Below the pieces are notes generated by a model that worked only from the letters and a program-made list of their open reading frames with translations, made no database searches and was not told where the DNA came from. A stretch of DNA of 59,324 nucleotides, from positions 1-59,324 of the IMG/VR virus record IMGVR_UViG_3300020442_000455. One strand, given 5' to 3'. Made by a program: the position numbers and the translations under genes. This DNA is from a virus. How positions within the stretch are numbered: position 1 is the stretch's first letter; each line of letters opens with the position of its first letter. Positions 35,401 to 45,000 of this stretch are shown piece by piece.

Positions 35401-36002
35401 CTATAGTTTGCGTACGCAGGAATACCTGGTGGCAAATCTAGATAGTCTGGAGTATGAAGTTCGACGCCATTTGCCATGATACCGACAACGGTATCTTCTT
35501 GAATGGTTCTTGCTTCTGTAGAGGGTACTTCCTTACCACCTCTATAGATGAATGTATGATCGTAATTTTGTGCATATACAATACCAGTAGCACTGTATGG
35601 TGCTGGATCAGGCAAATTATTACTAGTTACTCTAAATCTGTCATACTCAGTAAAAGTTGCTGCAGTGACAGATGTATTACTAGATACCCAAATCTCTTTA
35701 GGGTCAAACGTACTAACAACGGTGACAGAATCCTGTCTAGGTGTAATCTCAACCCTAAGAGGATCGTAACCCTTTCCAGATGCTAAAACTCTAATATAGG
35801 TAATCTTTCCAGCATCCTCATCAATAAAAGGATATAGAATCGCTTCCTCATCTGGTGTGCCACAATTATCCACAACCAGTCTAGGTGGATCGGTAGGATC
35901 ATATCCTGAACCTCCATCTACAACTTCTACCGATACTATGCCGAAATCTTCATTGAAAATTGGATTTAGTACCGCACCAGATCCAGGAACCGTTCTTGCC
36001 AT
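32445..36002 (-). CDS. Virion protein: YHYH domain interrupted by a cupredoxin-like domain
   Basis: This 1185-aa protein opens with Gly-rich beta-repeats (DGGSGYDP, ASGKGYDP). Residues about 230-290 match the first half of a YHYH domain (NGHSKILGISYDGYPIYGPY). Its second half (FIQDYIYD, NGRYCVTPEYPNGTYAYF) resumes only at residue 474. Between them, residues 325-466 form a cupredoxin-like unit: LERGSTYVFNQ, TGHPILFS with H379, and LYYFCYYHANMAE with C454, H457 and M460. More GSGY repeats follow, then an EIVRYTGKEKGRF-type module, a TSP3-like acidic run (DDNDDDIPDLDN) and further beta modules. The literal YHYH tetrad is absent. It probably sits at the baseplate periphery; no T4 counterpart. Confidence 0.8.
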   Translation of the reverse strand: MARTVPGSGAVLNPIFNEDFGIVSVEVVDGGSGYDPTDPPRLVVDNCGTPDEEAILYPFIDEDAGKITYIRVLASGKGYDPLRVEITPRQDSVTVVSTFDPKEIWVSSNTSVTAATFTEYDRFRVTSNNLPDPAPYSATGIVYAQNYDHTFIYRGGKEVPSTEARTIQEDTVVGIMANGVELHTPDYLDLPPGIPAYANYSYDMVKTPTILGQDPYDGSTTREPTDIGKYYYNSANVISAFSQAASVFTVAPYYKDSNFSGDNSRHANGHSKILGISYDGYPIYGPYGFTDPLIPSAVSRIRTGYRVKAGNEVDATREQVVTPSSTTYTITVAPAQTTGAGNRYYVTGGGYSNTEKPFLNLERGSTYVFNQDDATNTGHPILFSVFGSSTAQGWHLPSQVVENHAAVWQQGVRYFIENVEVSYDNYRANFNGATLRRIEITVPVEAPIILYYFCYYHANMAERLVIDGYESGTFIQDYIYDSTNADLDDFNGRYCVTPEYPNGTYAYFMTIDAGGDPAYPYGVGPRFFGKEYKPGDTLPAADLDSPRGAKAEAVLYETEVLDSQGNVQYPAGSLQYVNMKSNGDGYFGSARVEILGGEGSGAIGNAVTQTVTGLSLIQPGRDYHNSAVSLAFIGGGGNDATGAAYVDKTGKITRIDVDDGGQFYTEAPYVLIDGGRGTGAKARAVISQGKVTEVIVEDPGAGYTEVPNIIFTKLVNLKRKVRNRQAFNSVDYNFCGLASSAQPTDTNIFVDNTDAFDGSGTFILGREIVRYTGKEKGRFTGCIRGTNFRFDQRVILDSGQNNTEGISTYTFKVGDKIIRRVDNSSNKIAKVYDWIPSTRELFVKFEVDDLAFIDAGIPSSEELTIAFDAGVADSAGQSSLPHTTEEVIGESIPLFVGDPIYNTKVVPQQVLLNTAYVDDNDDDIPDLDNTGTAYENQISLDGGIFSSLYGIEETVGGQNTTLFQVGDTINDTSNPLKIARIDTAGALGDGIDHTATLTIVLDGRYTNNQNFFVDEIVTGSESGIVATVTSWNNATRELVVRNITPFNTGNVNLGTNGSFYTFSKNGSIIDMKIVNPGTNYTATPTIGIETTATGVSAVATATMTASGDQIQSINMTTEGYGYVQSVDNSFNLHPTITVTNAVGDTTGQGAVLEAILGGEEIVGNNGARWRVKDIQYDNLIRNEFS

Positions 36003-36011
36003 ATTACCTTA

Positions 36012-37247
36012 TTATTTGATTAGTAGCGTCCCAGCCATGTTTGTGTGAATAGTACACTGATAATATAGAGTGTTAGGTGCGCTATGAGGCACCGTAAAGA
36101 TCTGAGTAGCAGTCTGACTACCAGATACACCTAGTGTCCACTGCGCTCCAGAGAGACCCTGTGTGGACTGGAATCTGAATGGGTGGTTAGAACCAGCATT
36201 ATTCACAAAGATATATGTGAATCCACGATACAGATGCAATGTTGGGTCATCTGCTTGTGCTTGCCCAGGTCCTTCAATCAGATAAGAGTTATTATTCAAA
36301 CCAACAGAGATGATATACCAAATAGTTGGAGATGGTTGATTGACCCATGCAGCAGTTGCACCATTACCTTGAGGATCATACGTTAGAGCATCACCTCTAG
36401 AAACACTGGTGAAGTTTACATCAGTCAGCTCAGACAACTCGAAATTGCCGTCTACGTTGACAGTAAGAGTATCACCAGAAATTGCAGTAGTAACATTGGT
36501 GCCACCAGCGACAGTCAAAGTATCTGTAGGACTATCAGTAGTAGTGGATCCAGTGTCAGCAGCAATTGTTGACCATAGGTTTTGTGTTGCAGCACCTGCA
36601 GCATCATCACCAGGAATGAATTTAGTTCCATCCCATTTCAATACTTGGTTTAGTGTAGGGGCATTAGTAGTAATATCAACATCAGTTAGTTCGTCAATAC
36701 TACTATAGTTTGTAACTAGATCTGCTGTGATATCACCAGTTCCACCACCTGCACTAAGATGCACTTTAGGTTTTCTGTCACCATTCACCGTGAAGAAATA
36801 ACCTTTATTACTTGCTAGAGTTGGCGCGGCACCAACCGTAGCATATTCATTCTTATATGCAATGCTACCAGAGAACTGTGCTTGTCCAGTGGATCCATCA
36901 AAAACAGCAGTTTGACCACCATATGATAGAGATACGTCTCCAACACCATCAGGAACCAAATTGATTGAGTTGCCACCTGTACTAATAATATTGAAGTTAT
37001 TAGTATTGAGTGTTGAGGTTAGGTTTGAGAAGTGTTGTGGTACAAAATCACTTCCATTCCAACGCAACACATGACCAGTAGCAGCACCTGATGTGTTTAC
37101 TACAAGTTGAGATCCATTACCGAGTGCGCTATACACCTCAGTAAAGTTGTCGTTTAGTTTATCAGCACCTGCCCGCAGAGAGTCACCAGTACCATCGTTG
37201 GCCTGTGTGCCAATACTGACAAGTTGTTTTCCAGTTCCGTAGGGCAT
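36012..37247 (-). CDS. Fibre-like protein with C-terminal cupredoxin-like domain
   Basis: This 411-aa protein starts with a segment common in cyanophage fibres (GTQANDGTGDSLRAGADKLN, NFTEVYSAL). A repetitive beta region follows (LTDVDI and LTVAGG motifs). Residues 310-411 form a cupredoxin-like domain: LYRGFTYIFVNN, SNHPFRF with H355, FTVPHSAPNTLYYQC, and the cluster C398-x2-H401-x2-M404. This His/Cys/His/Met set resembles type-1 copper ligands, though C-x2-H-x2-M spacing is tighter than in plastocyanin. An AATAAATA element lies 20 nt upstream. It lies between the YHYH-esterase and YHYH-cupredoxin genes. Confidence 0.78.
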   Translation of the reverse strand: MPYGTGKQLVSIGTQANDGTGDSLRAGADKLNDNFTEVYSALGNGSQLVVNTSGAATGHVLRWNGSDFVPQHFSNLTSTLNTNNFNIISTGGNSINLVPDGVGDVSLSYGGQTAVFDGSTGQAQFSGSIAYKNEYATVGAAPTLASNKGYFFTVNGDRKPKVHLSAGGGTGDITADLVTNYSSIDELTDVDITTNAPTLNQVLKWDGTKFIPGDDAAGAATQNLWSTIAADTGSTTTDSPTDTLTVAGGTNVTTAISGDTLTVNVDGNFELSELTDVNFTSVSRGDALTYDPQGNGATAAWVNQPSPTIWYIISVGLNNNSYLIEGPGQAQADDPTLHLYRGFTYIFVNNAGSNHPFRFQSTQGLSGAQWTLGVSGSQTATQIFTVPHSAPNTLYYQCTIHTNMAGTLLIK

Positions 37248-37265
37248 CGGTCTCTATTTTTTAGT

Positions 37266-37273
37266 TATTTATT
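37266..37273 (-). promoter_or_regulatory. Possible late promoter variant (AATAAATA)
   Basis: This element is one mismatch from TATAAATA on the minus strand, about 20 nt upstream of the 411-aa gene, overlapping the stop of the preceding gene. Confidence 0.4.
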
Positions 37274-38999
37274 AGGAAAGTGTTGTACCGTTTGTATTGA
37301 ACCACTCTGTAATTGCAGCAGTAAGTCCAACATTCAAACTATGACCAGCATTACTGGACAAATGTACAACTTGATTATTCAAGTATGACCACTTAGTCAC
37401 ACCAGAGTAATTGAAATATTGGGATCCATCTTCAGTTTGAAGAACTGCCCCAGTCCACCCCTGACTAACAGCAAACAAGAATGCACTGTCTCTAGCAGGA
37501 AGGAATACAGCACCTCCTGGTCCTGGTCCAGAAGAACCAGAGTAAGGTACGGTAGTATCATTGGCATTGTTTGCCTGCAGTAGTCTACGACCTGTTGGAG
37601 GAACTACTGTTGTATCATAACCATAATTTAGAACATCAGTAGATGTATTCTCATGATTAGATGGTCGATAGAACTGACCACCTCTATGTTGCTGGTTGTG
37701 AATCTGAGAAACTATAATACCAAATAGATCCAGACTCTCATCTGGAATCTCTGCAAATGCTCTAGCAACTAGAGCACCACCATTTGATGTTCCTAACAAT
37801 CTAATCTTATCTAGGGCTACATTTGCATATCCCTTCAGACTTGTAATTAGATCTGTCAACATTTCAATATCTGGAGCATCACTCTCATTGATAATGTTCC
37901 AGGAATTTTGATATCCTGTCGGTGCTACTAGAATGTGACCTGTCAGATGTTGCTGCCAGAACGTAATTTCATTAGCGCCATTACCACCATTACCATGCAA
38001 TAGAATTGCAACTGGTTTCACTCCTGGTCCTGCAGGAACATGAATATTTACTGGATAAGTAAATGATCCCTGACTCCAAGTTTTTGTGATTGTAAGGTCG
38101 GTTTCGTTAGTTAGAGGTGCTGGTGGTGTTGGTGGAGGACCTCCAACTGGTCTCTGTTCTTTAGTTGTATTGCCGAAGATATATGGATATACTGGACGGT
38201 TTTGTTTATCTAGTGTAAGAAAATACGCATATGTACCGTCTGGATATTCTGGTGTGAAACAAAATCTACCATTATGAATATCTAAAGAACCAAGATTCTC
38301 TACAAATTCATAGTCTTGAATGTATGTACCAGCAGGAATATCAGCATAAACTGAACCTCTGTTTGCAACAGGTGAAGGGAATGCTCTATAAGAACTCTTC
38401 ATTCTTACTACTGGAGACAATCTATCTCCAGGGTTTTTGTAAGAGAATGGTCCATACACAGGATACCCATCATAACAAAACCCAACAATCTTGGAGTGAC
38501 CATCTGGGTGTCTAAAATAGTCACCTTTATAGTTACTCTCGTTATAGTATGTGTTGGATGCGATAAGTTTAGATCCCCAGCAGTTTACTAGGAAAGATCC
38601 AGAATGATAATGATATGATCCATCCTGTTCAGGATGACCGCCACACGCATCTACACCGTAAGTATTTTCATTATATACGGCATTGTATGTAAATCCTGCA
38701 GGGGGTTGTACCTCAGAACCTGGTAAAGGACCAGGTGCTGCAGAGGGGTTGAAAAATGGAACACCATTTAGGGCAATACCTTGGGGACCAAGAGTAGTTG
38801 CTTGAGGATTTGATGTGTTTGTACCCGCTCTCAGTGCAAAAACTACATCCGTAGATTGTGGTTGGATAGTGTTTGGATTGCCAGGGAATAAACCAGAACC
38901 CAATGGGGTTCCATACAAAGCAGGATCAGGTCGCCCATCAGTGACGACCCGCAACTGGTTTGATCCTTGTATTGTTGCGGTAGTTGTTGATACTGCCAT
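37272..38999 (-). CDS. YHYH domain fused to an alpha/beta-hydrolase (PHB depolymerase/esterase type)
   Basis: This 575-aa two-domain protein has no T4 counterpart. Residues 100-275 are a complete YHYH domain: YHYH at 129-132, DGHSKIVGFCYDGYPVYGPF, FCFTPEYPDGTYAYFLTLD and VYPY. A Pro-rich linker (288-295) follows. Residues 300-575 look like an esterase of the PHB-depolymerase/feruloyl-esterase (CE1) group. They show the oxyanion loop LLHGNGGNG (335-340), nucleophile elbow GTSNGG (S405) preceded by VALDKIRLL, catalytic Asp in NANDTTVPYSG (D481) and His in NAGHSLN (H553). It starts 25 nt after gp7, with GAGGAT as ribosome site and a CCTAAATA element upstream. A virion enzyme acting on a host surface ester is plausible; substrate unknown. 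Confidence 0.85.
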   Translation of the reverse strand: MAVSTTTATIQGSNQLRVVTDGRPDPALYGTPLGSGLFPGNPNTIQPQSTDVVFALRAGTNTSNPQATTLGPQGIALNGVPFFNPSAAPGPLPGSEVQPPAGFTYNAVYNENTYGVDACGGHPEQDGSYHYHSGSFLVNCWGSKLIASNTYYNESNYKGDYFRHPDGHSKIVGFCYDGYPVYGPFSYKNPGDRLSPVVRMKSSYRAFPSPVANRGSVYADIPAGTYIQDYEFVENLGSLDIHNGRFCFTPEYPDGTYAYFLTLDKQNRPVYPYIFGNTTKEQRPVGGPPPTPPAPLTNETDLTITKTWSQGSFTYPVNIHVPAGPGVKPVAILLHGNGGNGANEITFWQQHLTGHILVAPTGYQNSWNIINESDAPDIEMLTDLITSLKGYANVALDKIRLLGTSNGGALVARAFAEIPDESLDLFGIIVSQIHNQQHRGGQFYRPSNHENTSTDVLNYGYDTTVVPPTGRRLLQANNANDTTVPYSGSSGPGPGGAVFLPARDSAFLFAVSQGWTGAVLQTEDGSQYFNYSGVTKWSYLNNQVVHLSSNAGHSLNVGLTAAITEWFNTNGTTLS

Positions 39000-39024
39000 T
39001 TCTGAAAACTATCCTCAGGTATAT

Positions 39025-42000
39025 TTAGGTGCTACTAGAGGACCATATATTTGTTGCCACATAACCAGACAGGTTGTAAACAGTTGATGGAGGAACTGTT
39101 TCGAGTTCTTCGATCGCCGTACCACCCGATGTTGCACCAGAGATGCCACTACCAGCGGTTGTACCGCCACTTGTAGTGTTCGTGTTATCATTGACACCTA
39201 ATTGCTCTTCCGTCTCTGTTACAATCCCGCTACCTACGCCTCCAGCACCCAGAGCATCAATCACTGGTGTTGGTGTAGCATCTGCAGGATAGATTGAAAG
39301 GTTAGGAGCAACGTAATTGTCATCCACAACACTCTGAACCTCAACTTCAGGATATTTGTAACCACTTCCTCTATTAGTAAGTTCGATACGCTCAACACCA
39401 ACCAGAGCCTTGATATTTGCATTATCACCTGTGGTGGAATCAATACGAACTAGTGGGCGACTAGTGTATCCAGAACCACCTGCGGTTACTCTTGCTTCAC
39501 GAATAGAACCGATTGTCAAACCTTGTGTTGGGTCAACAGATGCTGCAGCATCCTTACCAAAGACAGATCCTAGATAATCGAATGTGATGAGCGAGTTGGA
39601 AGATTCGATAACAGCAACCTCTCTATCCTCGGTCTCACCTTGGATGTCAATGAAGTCACCAGGTTCGATTGGTGGAATAACAATCTCAGCGTCAACGTCT
39701 GCCTCAGAACCAACATAGGAGAACGCTACAAATGTAGATCCTACGCGAGGAACTTCAGCAAAGATGATTCTAGAACCAACCAAGTTGAATGCGACTCCAG
39801 GTTCCTGAATAACACCATTGAGCGAGACGATAATGTTGTTCTCTGGACGTACAACACTGGACTGTACACCATCCGTCAACGTCAGTGAGTAGAATGTGCC
39901 ACTACGACGTAGGTTGAAGGACTGACGTAAGGAGTCAAACTCGAACGAGATATCATCGAGTTGTCTGAGTTTACCAAGATAGACGCCCACGAAAGATGCG
40001 CCAACCTCAGGTGCCTCTTGGAATTGAATGTTATCGGAGAATGCTGTGTATGCATTATCAGAACCAGGAGGTTGCAGAATACCATTGATGAAGATCAGCA
40101 TGTGACCTTCTGGGTCTGGGAAGTATGGAGTACCGTTTGCAGTGGTTAGTTTGAAGGTAGTTTGTACACTATCAAATCCACGGAAGGAACGCTTGACACG
40201 AGCCTTGAGTTCAACGACAGTTTGTACCTGTGCTCTATATCCACCGCGTGCTTTGAGTGTTTCGCGAGAAGACCAGGTGCCACGAATGTCTTCGAGGAAG
40301 ACTCTCTTGGAAAGACCGATGGTCTTGATGTCTACAACGCGAGCAGCTGCATTGCCTGTTACTGGTAGTGAAGTTGTAATGATAGCATAACCAACTGGGA
40401 ACTCACCTTCGACTGGACCGTAGTAAGCAAAACCATCACCATTATTGAAAGTACCCAAATAAGGTTGAGCGTAAATATAACCATTATCTAGATCAACTTC
40501 AGTGATAACTGCACGTCTGTTAGTATCTTTGACACCACCAGAAACACCATACAGAATGCCACCTTGAGCAAATTGATTGAGATTACCTTGTACTGTAACG
40601 CCATAGCGTACATAACCATCAGAAACAATTCTCTCACCAACGTTGAGTTCTAGACCAGCAAACTGGTTGATATCAACATACAAACGAGAAGACTCTGGAT
40701 AGACAACCGAAGTTGTTTCAAATGGTCCTACAAGAGAATCTGTGTCAACAGTTAGTTTACCACCAGTGTTAGAAAGAACTGCTGCTTCAGACTTGATAAA
40801 TGCAGTAGTATCTGCTCTATTACCACTAGTATATCCTTTGAAGTTTACACCGTCCACGAAAGATCCCTGTAGACCAATCAAGTGTAGACGAGGTGTGATA
40901 GCATCTACAGTTGCGTAAGCACCATCATTGGAAACTACGATATCTGCAGCTGCCCATGTACCACCAGTTACAACTACATCCAAGTAACTGAAGTTTTCAT
41001 CAGACCAGAAGGAGTAAATTGTACCCGTTACAGCAGTGTCGCCTTGCTTCTGTACAGTATCATTGAGGATAAATGGTCCATCATTGATATTGCTAATTCT
41101 CATTCTGAGATAAGTAGTGGCAATTTCTGCTTCGTTGACATTATATTGTTTGACCTCAACAGTATTGTCAGAAAGAAGACCATAGATGAAACTAGACTGC
41201 CTAATTTCACCACCCAAAGGTACAGGAACATTTCTAGTACCGAAGGTCTTAGTCTGTAGTGTGATATTGTTCTGTCTACTGACGGTAGTGTAGTAGAGAT
41301 TATTAGTAAGTTGATTTTCGTATAGATCGACTAGAGCAGTAACAACAGTTTGTGCATTTGCTGCAGTATAACGAGCTGCGAGAGTTGCATCGGTGAAGGA
41401 GAGGAATGTAGTGATTGGAGAAGGTGTGACCAACCCTTGTGCCAGAGCAAGTCTCATATACTCATCCAATTCCTCCAGAATATAACTTCTGATATTCAGA
41501 CTGTTATCTGGGAAGAACGATGTGCCACCTTGTGCTTCATAAACATCTAGATCACCTCTGTTTAGTTTGGCACCCCACATGTAAACACCATCAGTGCCAT
41601 TACCTGCAGTGTTAGTAGAACCATTAGATGTACCGTATGCTTTCAAGTTGAGGCTAGAAACACCGAATGGAATGTCAGCAGTGATAAATGCTCTATACCA
41701 ACCACCACCTTGTGGGAATACCCCTGTCGCGACAGGAACAATACCTGCAGAGTTGACAGAGAATGGATTACCATTCGTTAGGTCGATAGTAAAGAACACA
41801 TAGTTATTTCCGTCCCAATCCAAACGAATTCTTGCTCTGTCGTTTCCACCTGCTTTGAAGAAGATGGAGAATGTATAACGCTGAGCTGAGATGTCAACAC
41901 CCTCGTCAAAAGAGTTAGCATCAGAGTCAAACGTGACGTTATCGCGATCGAACGTAGTGTAAGCAGTAAGAACATAAGATCTGCTGAGAGCCTTATCGTT

Positions 42001-45000
42001 AGCATTATTTGCTGGGATGATAAGATCAGCAGTTGTCGTTCCGTCAGGAGCAGTTGCAGAGTTAGCAGTTACTGTAATGTCGGTAGAAGTAGCAGCGTTC
42101 CAAGTACCACTAGTGAACTCTTCAGTTTGGTTTGCAGGGATCAAGTTCAGACCAGCAGACAGATCAGAAGATACATTCAATGATCTGATGCTATTCAGAG
42201 TCTGAGTGTTGTTGATTGCAGTGCTAGCAGGGTTGGTAGAGATATCAGTCAGTACCATATCATGGATGACATCATCAACTACCTGTTCGATAAAGGAATC
42301 GAATGTAGTATTCCAAGCTGTGCTACCCCACTGGTTGATAACATCTTGTTCAATTTCAGTATTATAGTAGTTCTTATTGAACAGAATCATCTGTGCTGCA
42401 GCACGACCAGGGTCACCACCAGGTGCTAGAGTCGCGAGCATTACAGTGAACAGGTTGTCAATGCTACTTTGTACATCAGCACAATCAGAAGCGGAATAGT
42501 TACCACCAGCACCACTTTGATCGTGTGTGATAGTTGTATCTACAAAAGCTTCGCGAGTTGTATATTGAGCAACATAGTGATCATTGGACAACTGAATGTT
42601 GTTAGAGGTTTGTAGTAGGTTCGCGACTGCTTTCTTAGCAAGGAATTGAACTTGTTCAAATGCGTATAAAGTAGCAGTCAGTTGATCCTCAACATGCAAA
42701 ATCTCTAGTTGAGAATTCAGATATTCCTCAACAGCTCTCAGAGAACTATTGTTACCACCTGTTAGGAGGTCAGCAATGACAGCTTCCAGGATAATACCTG
42801 CGTCACGGATACACTTATTTCTACCGTCAACACTACCACCAGGATAAGTAAACGCTTGATATTGAACACCGTTAGAGAGTTGATAGAAGAATTCTTCTTC
42901 CATCAAACCAATTGCCTCTTCAGTGATGTACTGTTTGTTGAACTTGAGTAGATCAGCAGCATCAACATATCTGTCACCAACAGGAGAGATGATGGTGTTC
43001 ATGTTTGTAATCAAGTTGTCAATTGTTGTCTTGACGTTTGCACAATTACCAGCATCTTGAGTAATACCAATATCAGAGATGACAATAGCATCGGTATATT
43101 GAGTTACTGCTTCCAGATCTCCAGTAATAGCAAGTTTTGCCATCTCACCCAGAGTCTCATGTGCGAACAATGACGCATAGAGTTGTAGACGAACATGTTG
43201 AATTTCATCATTCTGTCCGAGATAGAACTTAGCACCCTCAGTGGTGTACTTATTACCACCAAACTTCAAGTCTTTGATGATTGCATTGAGTAGTAGAGTC
43301 AGGTCAGTCTTACAACGATCTGTACCTGCACCAGTGCCATCACCGTTTCTTGGCATCTCAGTTGCCAGAGATGGATAGCGAGCAAGCATTCTACCTGCAG
43401 TTTCATCAACAATCGCCTCAGTATTGATCTCAATCAGATCAGCAGCATCGATGTATCTGTAACGGCTGTCAGGATAAATTTCATTGACATAGAAGTAATC
43501 ATTGACAGTATCTACAGCGCGAACTGTAAGATCATCAGAACGATATGCGTAAACCTTACCACCTGCCCATGCGTATGTTGGTACAGTTCTAGTAATAGTT
43601 CCAAGGTAATCAACTGCAACTGCGTTAGGATCTGCAACTAGTTCAGCAGCAGAAACATATGCCTGATCAAGAGTATTAGTAATAATCAGGATAAGGTTGT
43701 CCATTGCAGTAGCAACGTCAGCACAATAAGGAGAAGAACTATCAGTGGTGATTGTATTATCAACCACTTGAGTCAATCCATGATCACCCTGAATAGTTAC
43801 GGTATCACGTCTCATGACTTCCTTGGCAATTGTATTTGCCATATCGATTGCCCAGATCGTCTCTGCCTCTTCACCAACGATGTGGTTCAAAGTAATTGGA
43901 GTCACGCTACGGTTTACATACTGTGCAGCAGCGTCCCAAATATAAGCGTTACCACCATTTCTAACGTCACTCAGTAGAGCAGTTACAATTAGTTTAGTAT
44001 CAAGAGTGCATTGTGCATGGTTAGGATGTGTTCTAGTAACCTGCGAGATAGAAGAAGGATAGTTAGCAGCATCGTTACCATCAGGATCCATAACGGTATC
44101 TGTGACAATCTTCATCAGAGTGTCGATGGATGCCATTTGATCCACACAACCACCAAACAGATAAGTGATTGTAGCATCAGTAGTTTGAGTCAAACCATGA
44201 CTACCACTGATAGTTACTGTGGTGTTATTGATAACTTGCTTAGCGATGTCTCTTGCTTGGTTGAAGACATTGACGGAATCAGTCTCATTACCAGACAAGT
44301 GTTGAATTGTAGTACCGTTGGTATACAGTTCTGCAGCATCCCAAGTCTTAGAGTTGAAACCATACTTCAGGTTGTACGCGATGTTACGAACAACATCTTT
44401 TACGTCGTCAATACAATCTGCAGCGGTAGTTCCTCCAGGAGGAGTTGGGTTGACTCTCTCATATGCCTCATTAGCAATGAAGTTCAGGTTAGAAAGAATT
44501 AGGTCATGTGCATCAGCACCTTTGTTATTAGCAACAGGGGCAGGAATGTGAAGACGTGGGAAGTTACGATCCATACGATATACTGCCTCAGCAGCAATCA
44601 GATCGATATTAGATTCTACCTGATTAGCAGCATCATAGAATCTGAACTTGATTCCAGAGTTGACAAACTCATTACCCTGTGTCCAGGTAGCGGCACCAGA
44701 CCAGTCAAGAGTAGTGGTAGCGTCAAACTCTCTTTCAAAATGTAGAAGTAGTTTGATACCAGCAACACCCTGGTAAATACCCGTGCTAGGAGTAAAGTTA
44801 GAACTATATGTCGTATCCGTGCGGATCATGACCTCATCGATCTTGCCAATGAAACCAGATGTTCCATCATATGCAGTACCGACTGTAACTGCTTTAGCAG
44901 GGTATGACGTATTGTCTGTACCATTACCACGGTTTACACCATCAATAAACAGTGCTCCATTGTTAGATGCTCGACTATATGCAATGTGATACCAAGAACC

